Below, in pieces: positions 1-7,945 of a stretch of DNA of 64,000 nucleotides. Numbering within the stretch: the stretch's first letter is position 1; each line of letters starts with the position of its first letter. This stretch comes from Palleronia abyssalis (GTDB lineage: Bacteria; Pseudomonadota; Alphaproteobacteria; Rhodobacterales; Rhodobacteraceae), in the NCBI RefSeq assembly GCF_900302445.1, contig NZ_ONZF01000011.1, positions 62,001-126,000 on the forward strand, in the 5' to 3' direction. The translations under genes and the position numbers were made by a program. The notes under the pieces were generated by a model. The model had not been told where the DNA came from and did not search any database. It worked only from the letters and a program-made list of their open reading frames with translations.

Positions 1-523
1 CTGCGACGAAGGCATAGCGCGCGCCGCCCAGCAAGATCAGTTCGACCCCCGCCCGCCCATGCGCCAGCAACGCCAGCGACAAGACGGCGGCCAGGGCCGA
101 GTCGACCTCCATGTCGAAGCGTGCGCCGAATGCCGAACTCAGCCCCTGCCGCCGGGCGAGCCAGCCATCGAACCCGTCCAGCGACAGCGTGGCGCACGCC
201 AGTATCGCAACCGCCCATCCCGGGACCATCCCGGCGGAGGGGCCGACGATTACGGCGGACAAGGCGGCGACCATCGCCAGGCGAACGGTGGTGACCACGT
301 TGCATCCGCCCAACCGGCCGTGCGGATAGTGCGAGGCCATGCCCCAAACCGCCAGGACCATGCCGGTGGACAAGACGGCAAGCGTGAGCGGCAGACCGGG
401 GGGCGACAGCGTCCAGCCCAGAAATGCCGCCGGAACGGCGACAGCGATACCCAGAAGTCCAAGGCTGCGACCCGGACCATGAAGGCCCGCGAACCGGTCC
501 GAGAGGCTGACGACCCGGGTCAT
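1..523 (-). CDS. CDP-alcohol phosphatidyltransferase family protein (3' end off window)
   Basis: Integral membrane enzyme that would join a CDP-activated alcohol to a second alcohol in phospholipid synthesis. Reading leftward from the ATG at 523, the protein has hydrophobic segments and then the full family signature D-G-x2-A-R-x8-G-x3-D-x3-D, seen as DGWLAR, G and the two spaced Asp residues (roughly plus positions 100-170). These Asp residues bind the metal and the CDP moiety. The C-terminus lies beyond base 1. The start at 523 is the first ATG after an in-frame stop near 583. The substrate (glycerol-phosphate, serine or inositol type) cannot be told from this part. Confidence 0.85.
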   Translation of the reverse strand, partial: MTRVVSLSDRFAGLHGPGRSLGLLGIAVAVPAAFLGWTLSPPGLPLTLAVLSTGMVLAVWGMASHYPHGRLGGCNVVTTVRLAMVAALSAVIVGPSAGMVPGWAVAILACATLSLDGFDGWLARRQGLSSAFGARFDMEVDSALAAVLSLALLAHGRAGVELILLGGARYAFVA

Positions 524-786
524 CCGCGCGAGACGCGGCGCGGCCGCGCCCGATACACGGGTACCGGGACCGCGCGTCCCACCTTACGCCCCATCATGCC
601 GGACGGGCATGGGCAGGGGGCAACGCTATTTCCGAAGATTGTCCTATCCTTCATCCGACAAAGGTTAGGCGCACCACCGCCCATAACAAGTGAGCGTCAT
701 GCCGCACGACGCCCGTGTCAGTCGGCCCCCATGTACAGCGCGGTTAACATTCCCCGGCAAGCTCTCGCCAGTCGACCGAACATCGC
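524..786. other. intergenic region, no gene seen
   Basis: No convincing coding frame on either strand. It separates the start of the phosphatidyltransferase gene from the end of the next minus-strand gene and probably holds the promoter of the former. Long plus-strand open frames across it are antisense shadows with no recognisable protein. Confidence 0.5.
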
Positions 787-1188
787 TCAGGACGGCGGCT
801 CCTCGGGGCTGGGGCGGGGACGGCTCTGGCGCAGCCACGACGTCATGCGCCACCGGATCAGGAACGCCTCGTCATAGGTGCGATAGGAAACCCCGGCCAG
901 CTGGGCCGCGGTCCGCACGCGCAGCTCAAACGGGCCTTCGCGCCCGTCCGTATCGATCACGATGACCATCGGCGTCTTGCCGGTTACCGATCCGGCAAAC
1001 AACGCCTGCTGCACGCTGTCGAGAGAGGACCGCTTGTCCAGACCGACCTCGATCACATGGGTGTCGGTCTCGCAATCGACGCGTATGCGGTGCAGGTCAT
1101 AGCCGACGGAATACCCGTGGCTCACCTCGGGCGTTCCACCCAGAAGCATCGTGCAGAGGATCGCGGTGAGTTCCAGTTCGCCAGCCAT
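787..1188 (-). CDS. conserved hypothetical protein, PD-(D/E)XK nuclease-like
   Basis: A 133-residue soluble protein of unassigned function. The stretch from residue 38 to 65 has an Asp (D38), a Glu in a beta-strand-like VIEVGL run (E47), a following Lys (K52) and a conserved SVQQALFAG helix. This pattern resembles the core of PD-(D/E)XK folds such as the small 'DxxxxIEV..K..AxxQAxxYA' proteins; an early Glu (E4 or E6) could complete it. That assignment is inference from pattern only. It stands alone between two hairpin or intergenic regions on the minus strand. Codon use and GC match the neighbours, so it is likely a real, vertically inherited gene. Confidence 0.8.
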   Translation of the reverse strand: MAGELELTAILCTMLLGGTPEVSHGYSVGYDLHRIRVDCETDTHVIEVGLDKRSSLDSVQQALFAGSVTGKTPMVIVIDTDGREGPFELRVRTAAQLAGVSYRTYDEAFLIRWRMTSWLRQSRPRPSPEEPPS

Positions 1189-1263
1189 GACCCAGACCTA
1201 GTGCGGCGCCCCGCCGAGTGCAGCCGAATTCGTAGACAGCCTTAATCCCGTTGCGAGAGATGT

Positions 1264-1309
1264 GGGGCCGCACCCTTATTATTCATTATGGGGGTGTGGG
1301 GGCGGCCCC
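1264..1309. terminator. GC-rich hairpin downstream of the ybjN-like gene
   Basis: Perfect inverted repeat GGGGCCGC (1264-1271) / GCGGCCCC (1302-1309), with an inner CACCC/GGGTG pairing, just past the stop of the minus-strand gene at 1322. No T-run follows on the minus strand, so termination is only probable. Confidence 0.5.
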
Positions 1310-1321
1310 TGGGGTGGCAGG

Positions 1322-1825
1322 TCACGCGCGGCCGTAGGCCTCGGCTATGGCGACCTGCATGGCATCGCCGGGGGTGCGATTTCCCCAGCAAACCAGTTGA
1401 AAAGCGGGATAGAACCGCTCGGCATTCCGGATGGCGGCGTCGATCATTCGATCGATCTGTTCCGGGGCCGCGATCTGCGCGCCCGACAGGGACAGCGCAT
1501 AGCGATAGACCATCAGTTTCGGCTCGGCCCAATAGGTGAACGCACCCAGCCAGCACAGGTCGTTGGCGCCATTCAGCGTCTCATAGAGTTCGGGCAGGCG
1601 TTCCTCCGGCGGGTCCATCTCGAAGGTACAGATCAGGCGGAGGGTCTCGTCATACGGCGCCCAGGCCAAGGTCAAGCTATAGGTGCGCCACTGGCCTTGG
1701 ACGGCCATGGCGATCTGATCGTCGGCAACGCGGTCGAACTCCCATTCATGGTGTTCGGCCAAATGCTCGACAAGGTCGATCGGATCAAGATCGTCCGACG
1801 TGATGAACTGCTCGCTCAGTGACAT
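1322..1825 (-). CDS. YbjN domain-containing protein
   Basis: 167-residue soluble protein of the YbjN family, proposed sensory or type-III-secretion-chaperone-like proteins of uncertain role. It has an N-terminal half with the pattern 'EHHEWEFDR...DDQIAMAVQGQW', a central beta-rich part with LICTFEMDPPEERLPEL, and a C-terminal helix FQLVCWG. The frame is open further upstream, but the ATG at 1825 has a GGGG Shine-Dalgarno stretch a few bases ahead and begins MSLSEQF, which fits family members. The next ATG, four codons upstream at 1837, lacks such a site. It is monocistronic, bounded by a hairpin at its 3' end. Confidence 0.85.
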   Translation of the reverse strand: MSLSEQFITSDDLDPIDLVEHLAEHHEWEFDRVADDQIAMAVQGQWRTYSLTLAWAPYDETLRLICTFEMDPPEERLPELYETLNGANDLCWLGAFTYWAEPKLMVYRYALSLSGAQIAAPEQIDRMIDAAIRNAERFYPAFQLVCWGNRTPGDAMQVAIAEAYGRA

Positions 1826-1968
1826 TGGTATCCCCATGTCTTGGTCCCGACTGGCGATGCGAATCGCCCCAAGGACTCGGTGCCTGCACGAGGATGGGTC
1901 GTGTTCCCGCCCTGTCCTCACAAAATATGGTGTGAGACGGGAGCGAATCTGTAAAGGGATAATTGCAA

Positions 1969-2031
1969 CGATTCGGTAAGGAAGTTGTGGATAGCCCTTG
2001 AACGAGTCGCTCTAAGCGGGAAACCGAATCG
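1969..2031. repeat. long-range inverted repeat between recR and ybjN-like gene
   Basis: CGATTCGGT at 1969-1977 is the exact reverse complement of ACCGAATCG at 2023-2031. The repeat lies immediately past the recR stop in the transcribed direction. It could fold into a long stem around a 45-base interior. Terminator or RNA processing element is inference only. Confidence 0.35.
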
Positions 2032-2040
2032 CGGGGCCGG

Positions 2041-2637
2041 TCAGAAGCTGCGCCGCGCGCGCAAGGCGGCGCCGATCGTTCCGTCGTCCAGGTAGTCCAG
2101 CTCGCCCCCCACCGGAACGCCCTGGGCCAGCGTGGTAACCGACAGGCCTTCATGTCCGGACAGGCGGTCGGCGATGTAATGGGCGGTTGTCTGCCCATCG
2201 ACCGTGGCACCCAGCGCAAGGATCACTTCAGACGCGCCCTCTTCGGTGATGCGTGTCTCCAGCCGGGGAATCCGCAGCTCGTCCGGGCCGACGGCATCCA
2301 GCGCCGACAAAGTGCCGCCCAGAACGTGATAGCGCCCACGAAAAACGCCCGACCGCTCCATCGCCCAAAGGTCCGCGACATGCTCGACCACGCAGATCTC
2401 GCCGGTGGCGCGCTTGTCGCTTCGGCAGATGTCACAGATGTCTGTCGTTCCGATATTGCCGCAGACAAGGCATTCGCGCGCGCCGTCGGCGACCTGCATC
2501 AAGGCCTGCGCCAGCGGGCGCATGACCGCCGCGCGCTTCTTGATCAGATGCAGCACCGCCCGCCGGGCCGAACGTGGCCCGAGTCCCGGAAGGCGCGCCA
2601 TCAGATCGATCAGCGCCTGAATCTCGGCATTTGCCAT
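2041..2637 (-). CDS. recR: recombination mediator protein RecR
   Basis: RecR works with RecO and RecF in loading RecA at single-stranded gaps (RecFOR pathway). The 198-residue protein has the N-terminal helix-hairpin-helix ([11 protein letters not shown], residues 16-26), a C4 zinc finger (C56, C59, C68, C71), a Toprim domain starting near residue 80 ([12 protein letters not shown]) and the usual C-terminal Walker-like end. Length equals the family norm. It sits 18 bases downstream of ybaB on the same strand, the widespread dnaX-ybaB-recR order, and is probably cotranscribed with it. Confidence 0.97.
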   Translation of the reverse strand: MANAEIQALIDLMARLPGLGPRSARRAVLHLIKKRAAVMRPLAQALMQVADGARECLVCGNIGTTDICDICRSDKRATGEICVVEHVADLWAMERSGVFRGRYHVLGGTLSALDAVGPDELRIPRLETRITEEGASEVILALGATVDGQTTAHYIADRLSGHEGLSVTTLAQGVPVGGELDYLDDGTIGAALRARRSF

Positions 2638-2655
2638 GAAACGGGGTCTGTGGGC

Positions 2656-3000
2656 CTAGAAGGGAAGCTTCATGCCCGGCGGCAGACCAAGGCCGTCGGT
2701 CAGCTTCTGCATCTCTTCCTGGGCCTTGTCGGACGCCTTTTGCTGCGCGTCCTTGATCGCGGCGAGGATCAGGTCCTCGACCACTTCCTTCTCTTCCGGG
2801 TTGAAGATCGACGGATCGATATCAAGGCCCACAAGCTCGCCCTTCGCGGTCGAGGTCGCCTTGACCATGCCGGCCCCGCTTTCGCCGGTCACATGCATGG
2901 TGCGCAGATCTTCTTGCAGGGATTCCATCTTTCCCTGCATCTCCTGCGCGGCCTTCATCATCTTGCTCATATCGCCGAGGCCGCCGAGTCCCTTGAACAT
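2656..3000 (-). CDS. ybaB: YbaB/EbfC family nucleoid-associated protein
   Basis: Small DNA-binding protein (114 residues) of the YbaB/EbfC family, which forms tweezer-like dimers and coats the nucleoid. The start MFKGLGGLGDMSKMMK, the long amphipathic N-terminal helix (about residues 9-35), the beta region 'GAGMVKATSTAKGELVGLDID' and the Asn-Pro-containing C-terminal helix region are typical. It follows dnaX (via a tiny membrane peptide gene) and precedes recR, the classical linkage. No unusual residues are seen. Confidence 0.95.
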   Translation of the reverse strand: MFKGLGGLGDMSKMMKAAQEMQGKMESLQEDLRTMHVTGESGAGMVKATSTAKGELVGLDIDPSIFNPEEKEVVEDLILAAIKDAQQKASDKAQEEMQKLTDGLGLPPGMKLPF

Positions 3001-3071
3001 CCCGTTCTCCCGTATCCGAGGTTCACCCTCAGATACGGGTCCGGGTGCCTGCGTTCAAGGCAGGCAAGACG

Positions 3072-3146
3072 TCAGATCAGCCCCAGAAGCGACAGGATGA
3101 TCGCGATGACGACGACAAGGCCGATAAGATAGATGATGCGGCTCAT
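3072..3146 (-). CDS. 24-residue single-pass membrane peptide
   Basis: Begins MSRIIYLIGLVVV and is almost entirely a single hydrophobic helix ending SLLGLI. A good Shine-Dalgarno stretch (AGGAAGG, minus strand) lies about seven bases upstream of the ATG at 3146, and a TGA ends it at 3072. I recall similar tiny hydrophobic proteins being common in Rhodobacteraceae genomes, but no function is known to me. It lies in the gap between dnaX and ybaB, in the same direction, so it is probably part of that transcript. It is too short for ordinary gene callers. A chance open frame is possible, but the ribosome binding site and clean transmembrane character argue for a gene. Confidence 0.6.
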   Translation of the reverse strand: MSRIIYLIGLVVVIAIILSLLGLI

Positions 3147-3244
3147 GGAATGACCTTCCTATTCCCGAAGGCACATCTCGTGCCTTCCTCCAAAGTTGGT
3201 AACGCGAATGAGAGGCAAGCGGGTCCATTCCGTTTAGCCCGGGC

Positions 3245-4975
3245 TTAATCGTCGTCGGCGAATGGGTCCCATTCCTCGTCGACCTCGGGAAGCGCCTCGA
3301 CCTGGGCCTCGGCGGCGATCTGTTCGGGCGTGCGGATGCCCACGATCCTTGCATCCGGGAACGCCTCAAGCACGGCCTGCATCATCGGATGCGCCAGTGC
3401 CTTGCTCCGCAGGGCCTCGGCCTCGGCGTCGCGTGTTTCCGCGATCGTTGGCGCCCCGCCGTCCGCGACGACGGAAACCCCCCAGCGCACGCCCGTCCAG
3501 CGTTGCAGCGCCGCACCCAGCCGCGCGGCCAGATCGCGCGGGGCCGCGTCCGATGGCGCGAACTCGATCCGACCGGGGGCATAGTTGACCAGCCTGACGC
3601 CGGTCTCGACATCGATCAGCAGCTTGGCGTCTCGGTTTGCGCGGATCAGTTCGACCACCTGATCGAACCGCTGATACCGGGCCAGCGCGTCGTCGGGCTG
3701 ACGCGCCACGGCCGTTGCCGCCCCGTGGTGAGCGACCGGCCCGCGCGCCACCGTCCCACCGCCCCCGCCGCCACCGGGCCCAGGGGCGGGGCTTGCCGAC
3801 ACCCCCGCAGGCGGGCCGTCCTTCAGCTTCCGCACCAGGTCCCCGGGCGAGGGCAGCTCGGCCACGTGGGTCAGGCGGATGATCGCCATCTCGGCGGCCA
3901 TCATCGCGTTGGGGGCCGCCGCGACTTCCTCAAGCGCCTTCAGCAGCATCTGCCACATCCGCGTCAGCGCGCGCATCGGCAGACGTTCCGCCATGTCGCG
4001 CCCGCGCTCGCGTTCATCGGGGCCGACGGTCGGATCCTCGACGGCCTCGGGGGTAATTTTCACCACGCTGATCCAGTGCGTGACCTCGGCCAGATCGCGC
4101 AGCACCGCCATCGGATCGGCCCCGTCGGCGTATTGGCCCGCGATCTCGGCCAAGGCCCCTGCCGCGTCGCCCTTCATCACCATGTCGAACAGGTCCAGCA
4201 CCCGCCCGCGATCGGCAAGACCCAGCATGGCGCGCACCTGATCGGCCGTCGTCTCACCCTGGCCATGGGCGATCGCCTGATCCAGAAGCGATTGCGCGTC
4301 CCGCACCGACCCTTCCGAAGCGCGCGCAATCAGCGCCAGCGCGTCCTGCCCGACCTCGGCCCCCTCGCGGCCGGCGATGTCCGCAAGATGGGTCATCATC
4401 ACCTCGGGCTCGATCCGACGCAGGTCGAAGCGTTGGCAGCGGCTCAGCACCGTCACCGGGACCTTGCGGATTTCAGTCGTGGCGAAGATGAACTTCACAT
4501 GGGCCGGCGGCTCCTCCAGCGTCTTCAGCAGCGCGTTGAACGCGCTGGTCGACAGCATGTGAACCTCGTCGATGATGTAGATCTTGTACCGCGCCGAGGC
4601 GGGCGCATAGCTGACGGTCGAGATGATGTTGTCGCGGATGTCGTTCACGCCGGTCTGGGACGCGCCGTCCATCTCCATCACGTCGACATGGCGCCCCTCG
4701 GCGATGGCGCGGCAGGGCTCGCACACGCCGCAGGGTTCGACCGTGGGACCACCGTTTCCGTCCGGTCCGACGCAATTCATCCCCTTGGCGATGATCCGCG
4801 CGGTGGTCGTCTTCCCGGTCCCGCGAATGCCAGTCATGATGAAGGCCTGCGCGATCCGGTCCGCGGCGAAGGCGTTCTTCAGAACGCGCACCATCGCGTC
4901 CTGCCCGATCAGGTCCTTGAAGGTCTGCGGGCGGTATTTGCGGGCAAGCACCTGATAGGCGGGATTGTCGGCCAT
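3245..4975 (-). CDS. dnaX: DNA polymerase III subunit gamma/tau
   Basis: Clamp-loader ATPase of the replicative polymerase. The 576-residue protein has the Walker A GIRGTGKTT (49-57), the zinc-binding cysteines C68, C82, C85 and C88, Walker B IIDEVH (134-139), and the SRC sensor/Arg finger in 'LSRCQRFDLRR'. A Gly/Pro-rich linker follows (around residue 400), then a C-terminal tau-type domain ending in an acidic tail. I saw no obvious programmed frameshift signal, so a separate gamma form is not predicted. It heads the dnaX - small peptide - ybaB - recR group on the minus strand. Confidence 0.97.
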   Translation of the reverse strand: MADNPAYQVLARKYRPQTFKDLIGQDAMVRVLKNAFAADRIAQAFIMTGIRGTGKTTTARIIAKGMNCVGPDGNGGPTVEPCGVCEPCRAIAEGRHVDVMEMDGASQTGVNDIRDNIISTVSYAPASARYKIYIIDEVHMLSTSAFNALLKTLEEPPAHVKFIFATTEIRKVPVTVLSRCQRFDLRRIEPEVMMTHLADIAGREGAEVGQDALALIARASEGSVRDAQSLLDQAIAHGQGETTADQVRAMLGLADRGRVLDLFDMVMKGDAAGALAEIAGQYADGADPMAVLRDLAEVTHWISVVKITPEAVEDPTVGPDERERGRDMAERLPMRALTRMWQMLLKALEEVAAAPNAMMAAEMAIIRLTHVAELPSPGDLVRKLKDGPPAGVSASPAPGPGGGGGGGTVARGPVAHHGAATAVARQPDDALARYQRFDQVVELIRANRDAKLLIDVETGVRLVNYAPGRIEFAPSDAAPRDLAARLGAALQRWTGVRWGVSVVADGGAPTIAETRDAEAEALRSKALAHPMMQAVLEAFPDARIVGIRTPEQIAAEAQVEALPEVDEEWDPFADDD

Positions 4976-5023
4976 GACACCTCTGGTCCGAGTCGGGGAT
5001 GCACCGACCCTACCCCGTCCGGG

Positions 5024-5386
5024 TCACAGCAGCCAGAGCACCGCCGCCGTTCCCATCGTTCCCAAGGCCAGAATGACCGTCAGCAACGTGATGCGCCAGA
5101 AGGGTTGCACGCGGCAACCATGGGTCTTGAAGTTGCGGTGGCTGATCCGTGCCTCCGACCAGCCGGCCAGAAAGACCAAAAGCGCGCCCAGCAGGAACAC
5201 GCTGGCCACGGCGCGGGGCAGCCAAGCCGGTTCCTCCAGCCGGAACAGGGCCTGCAGACCGATCGCCACGACGACCGCCGTCAGCCCGGTGCGGACCCAG
5301 CCCGCATAGGTGCGTTCGGCGGCAAGGATCGTGCGGTCCTCGGCCCAGTCGGTCCGTTCGCGCGCCATCTTCTGCTTTGGGTTCAT
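5024..5386 (-). CDS. DUF202 family membrane protein
   Basis: 120-residue protein of the DUF202 (YidH-like) family. It starts MNPKQKMARERTDWAEDRT, where the 'ERTxxAxERTxxxWxRT' pattern is the family hallmark, and continues with three hydrophobic segments (about residues 33-50, 60-80 and 98-118). It probably sits in the inner membrane; function is unknown. The frame is open upstream, but the ATG at 5386 directly precedes the conserved start, and earlier residues would be an antisense-like Arg-rich run. It lies between fmt and dnaX on the same strand. Confidence 0.85.
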   Translation of the reverse strand: MNPKQKMARERTDWAEDRTILAAERTYAGWVRTGLTAVVVAIGLQALFRLEEPAWLPRAVASVFLLGALLVFLAGWSEARISHRNFKTHGCRVQPFWRITLLTVILALGTMGTAAVLWLL

Positions 5387-5418
5387 GGCCTTCCCCCCTG
5401 TTCCAGCTTCCCCCGACG

Positions 5419-6318
5419 TCACCCGATCGTGTCGGGCAGGTCCATCCCTCGCAACGCCTCTTGCGCGGATTGGGGGCGCTTGCCCTCGCGCTGGACGTTC
5501 AGGATTTCGACCGCACCTTCGCCGCACGCGACGGTAAAGCCTGAAAGAACCGCGCCCGGCTGTCCCGAGCCATCGACAAGGCGGGATCGCAGCAGCTTAA
5601 CCCTCCCCCCCCCGACCTCGGTCCATGCCCCGGGAAATGGCGAGAGGCCGCGGATCTGCCGGTCGATCTCTATCGCAGGGCGCGACCAATCCACGCGCGC
5701 TTCGGCCTTGTCCACCTTCTCGGCGTAGGTCACGCCGATCTCGGGCTGGGGCGTCTCGGGCAGCGCCCCCAGCCGGTCCAGCGCGGCCGTGATGGCATCC
5801 GCGCCCATTGCCGACAGCCGGTCATGCAAATCGCCGGTGGTGTCCTCCGGTCCGATCTCGGTCATCTCGCGCAGGATCACCGGACCGGTGTCCAGCCCTG
5901 CCTCCATCCGCATGATACACACACCGGTCTGCGCGTCGCCCGCCATCACCGCGCGGTGGATCGGCGCGGCCCCGCGCCAGCGCGGCAGAAGCGAAGCGTG
6001 GATATTCAGGCACCCCCGTCGCGGCGCGTCCAGAACCGCCTGCGGCAGGATCAGACCGTAGGCCACGACGACGGCCACGTCCGCGCCCAACTCGGCGAAG
6101 GCCCCCTTGTCGGCCGCGCCCTTCAGCGAGGTCGGGTGCCGCACCTCAAGCCCCATGGCGTCAGCCGCCTCATGCACGGCCGAGCGTCGGTCGCGCTTGC
6201 CGCGCCCCGCCGGACGCGGAGGCTGTGTATAGACGGCAGCGATCTCGTGCCCCGCCGCCTGCAATGCCCGAAGCGCGGGCACAGAAAACTCGGGCGTTCC
6301 CATGAACACGATCCGCAT
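5419..6318 (-). CDS. fmt: methionyl-tRNA formyltransferase
   Basis: Transfers a formyl group from 10-formyl-THF to initiator Met-tRNA. The 299-residue protein starts [12 protein letters not shown], has the catalytic residues N105, H107 and D143 in the usual contexts ([16 protein letters not shown] and GLDTGPV), the tRNA-binding loop around residues 35-45 ([10 protein letters not shown]), and a C-terminal OB-like domain. It lies 69 bases downstream of a deformylase-like gene, so formylation and deformylation genes are clustered and probably cotranscribed. Confidence 0.97.
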   Translation of the reverse strand: MRIVFMGTPEFSVPALRALQAAGHEIAAVYTQPPRPAGRGKRDRRSAVHEAADAMGLEVRHPTSLKGAADKGAFAELGADVAVVVAYGLILPQAVLDAPRRGCLNIHASLLPRWRGAAPIHRAVMAGDAQTGVCIMRMEAGLDTGPVILREMTEIGPEDTTGDLHDRLSAMGADAITAALDRLGALPETPQPEIGVTYAEKVDKAEARVDWSRPAIEIDRQIRGLSPFPGAWTEVGGGRVKLLRSRLVDGSGQPGAVLSGFTVACGEGAVEILNVQREGKRPQSAQEALRGMDLPDTIG

Positions 6319-6387
6319 GATGCCGTTCCCTTTCGTATTGGTCGGGGGGCGACATAGCGGATCGTCGCCTTGGCGCCAGCGTCCGGA

Positions 6388-6882
6388 TCAGGCCAACTTG
6401 GCCGACCGCTTGATCAGCATCTCACGCTTTACCCGGCCCAGTCGGTGGACGAAGAGCTTGCCGTCGAGGTGGTCGATCTGGTGCTGGACGCTGGTCGCCC
6501 AGAGCTGGACGAAATCACGCTCGACCTCCTCACCGGTCTCGTCCAGGAACCGCACGGTCACTGCGCGCGGCCGCGCGATCACGGCCGAGACTCCGGGGAG
6601 GCAGGGCGACGCCTCCTCATGCTCACGCATCTGGCCGCTGGCATGCAGGATCACCGGGTTGGCCATGCGCACCGCCTGCCCCCGCGCCTCGCTGGCGTCC
6701 ACCACGGCAAGACGCAGCCCGACGCCGATCTGCGGCGCGGCCAGTCCCACGCCCGGCATCGCGTCCATCGTGTCGACCATGTCGTCCCAGATGCAGCGGA
6801 CCTCATCCGTCACGGCATCGACGGGCGCGGCCGGGGTCCGCAAGCGCCGGTCGGGCCAGCGTAAGATCGGGCGAGACGCCAT
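6388..6882 (-). CDS. peptide deformylase-like protein, catalytic Glu replaced by Gln
   Basis: 164-residue homologue of peptide deformylase. Motif 1 (GVGLAAPQ, 44-51) is intact. Motif 2 is altered to ASPCLPG (C94) instead of EGCLS, and motif 3 reads H134-Q135-I136-D137-H138, so the general base Glu of HExxH is missing. In known deformylases the Glu is essential for catalysis, so this paralogue may be inactive or do another reaction, while metal ligands Cys and two His remain. It overlaps the upstream gene by one base (TGATG), and a canonical def lies two genes upstream. Start chosen at 6882 because it precedes the conserved MASRPILRWPD. Confidence 0.9.
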   Translation of the reverse strand: MASRPILRWPDRRLRTPAAPVDAVTDEVRCIWDDMVDTMDAMPGVGLAAPQIGVGLRLAVVDASEARGQAVRMANPVILHASGQMREHEEASPCLPGVSAVIARPRAVTVRFLDETGEEVERDFVQLWATSVQHQIDHLDGKLFVHRLGRVKREMLIKRSAKLA

Positions 6883-7331
6883 CAGACCGTCGCGCCCGGA
6901 CGCAGATCGTCTAGGTATCCCTGCGGCGAGGCCGGGTCGCTCATCATGTGACGGACCCAGGCGTCGCGCTCGTGGCACAGGATGGGCAGTTCCCAGACGC
7001 AGGCGACCAGCGGGCGCGGCTCCACCGGCGCGAAGCCGCCGCCGTCCGAGAAACTGAGGCGTTGGCACAGGATGTCACCATGCGCCCACCAGTCCATCAG
7101 CAGCCACACGCCCGCCTCGCCCTCATGGATCACGGCAAAGCCAAGGCCCGCCGCCCCGCCTTCGCGCGCCGCCTCGGCCTCGATCCGGGCGGTTTCGGCC
7201 CGCGCATCGGCCAGAAGGCCGTCGGCCGGGGGCACCGCCCCGATGTGGTACAGCTTCAGCCGCAACCCGCCGACCCGCCACCCGTCCAGCGTGCGCACCG
7301 CGCGGGGCCGGTAGGTCGCGGCAGGGGTCAC
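6882..7331 (-). CDS. conserved hypothetical protein between two deformylase genes
   Basis: 149-residue soluble protein I do not recognise. The GTG at 7331 overlaps the def stop codon in a GTGA arrangement, and its own stop shares one base with the next start, so it is translationally coupled on both sides. Visible features are a conserved-looking GGLRLKLYHIG strand near the N-terminus, an alanine/glutamate-rich helix (about residues 40-60), a GFAVIHEGEAGVWLLMDWW core and a C-terminal CVWELPILCHERDAWVRHM segment. The tight coupling suggests a role linked to N-terminal processing or simply shared expression. No catalytic motif is apparent. Confidence 0.85.
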   Translation of the reverse strand: MTPAATYRPRAVRTLDGWRVGGLRLKLYHIGAVPPADGLLADARAETARIEAEAAREGGAAGLGFAVIHEGEAGVWLLMDWWAHGDILCQRLSFSDGGGFAPVEPRPLVACVWELPILCHERDAWVRHMMSDPASPQGYLDDLRPGATV

Positions 7332-7849
7332 GTCCGCGCCTTTTCGCGCTTCAGCTTCTGCATCTTGCGGGTGATCATCTGGCGCTTCAGCGGCTTGAGG
7401 TAATCGATGAACAGCTTGCCATCCAGATGGTCGATCTCGTGCTGGACGCAGGTGGACCATAGCCCCCCGAACCGCTCGCTTTGCCGCGCGCCGTCCAGAT
7501 CCGTCCAGCTGACCTCGACCTCGGCGGGGCGTTCGACATCGGCGTATTGCTCGGGGATGGACAGGCACCCTTCCTCGTAGACCGACAGCTCTTCGGACGC
7601 CCATTCGATCACCGGGTCGATCAAGGCCATCGGTCGGGGCTCGGCCCCTTCCTCCTTGACGCAGTCCATGACCAGCAGGCGTTGCATCAAGCCGATCTGG
7701 GGCGCGGCCAGACCGATCCCCGGCGCGTCATACATGGTTTCAAGCATATCGGCCGCCAGCGCGCGCACCGTGTCATCGGGCTGGCCGATCTCGGTGGCGC
7801 GGGTCTTGAGCCGCGGGTCGGGGTGGATCAGGATGGGTCGGATCGTCAT
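7328..7849 (-). CDS. def: peptide deformylase
   Basis: Metalloenzyme that removes the formyl group from nascent proteins. 173 residues with all three motifs: GIGLAAPQ (44-51), EGCLS (93-97, metal ligand C95) and HEIDH (137-141, ligands H137 and H141, base E138). It starts MTIRPILIHPDPRL, typical of the family, although the frame is open much further upstream. It is the first gene of the def - unknown - def-like group leading to fmt, and is divergent from the patB-like gene at 7946. Confidence 0.97.
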   Translation of the reverse strand: MTIRPILIHPDPRLKTRATEIGQPDDTVRALAADMLETMYDAPGIGLAAPQIGLMQRLLVMDCVKEEGAEPRPMALIDPVIEWASEELSVYEEGCLSIPEQYADVERPAEVEVSWTDLDGARQSERFGGLWSTCVQHEIDHLDGKLFIDYLKPLKRQMITRKMQKLKREKART

Positions 7850-7945
7850 GGATTGCCATGTAACCCCGGCCCCGCCGTGCTGCAATCGCCTTGCGCCCTC
7901 TGACCACGGGCCTAACTTGCCCCACCGGCAAACAGGGGACAGATC

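Noticed and set aside
59-877. 272-codon plus-strand open frame at the left edge
   Set aside because: Arg/Gln/Gly-rich without family character and antisense to the CDP-alcohol phosphatidyltransferase, whose metal-binding signature is unmistakable.
3245-4975. Programmed frameshift in dnaX to make a gamma subunit
   Set aside because: No A-rich slippery heptamer with a following stem was recognised; the gene reads through as tau only.
3389-5728. 779-codon plus-strand open frame
   Set aside because: Lies antisense to dnaX, the DUF202 gene and part of fmt; composition is His/Arg/Gly-rich as expected for a shadow frame in high-GC DNA.
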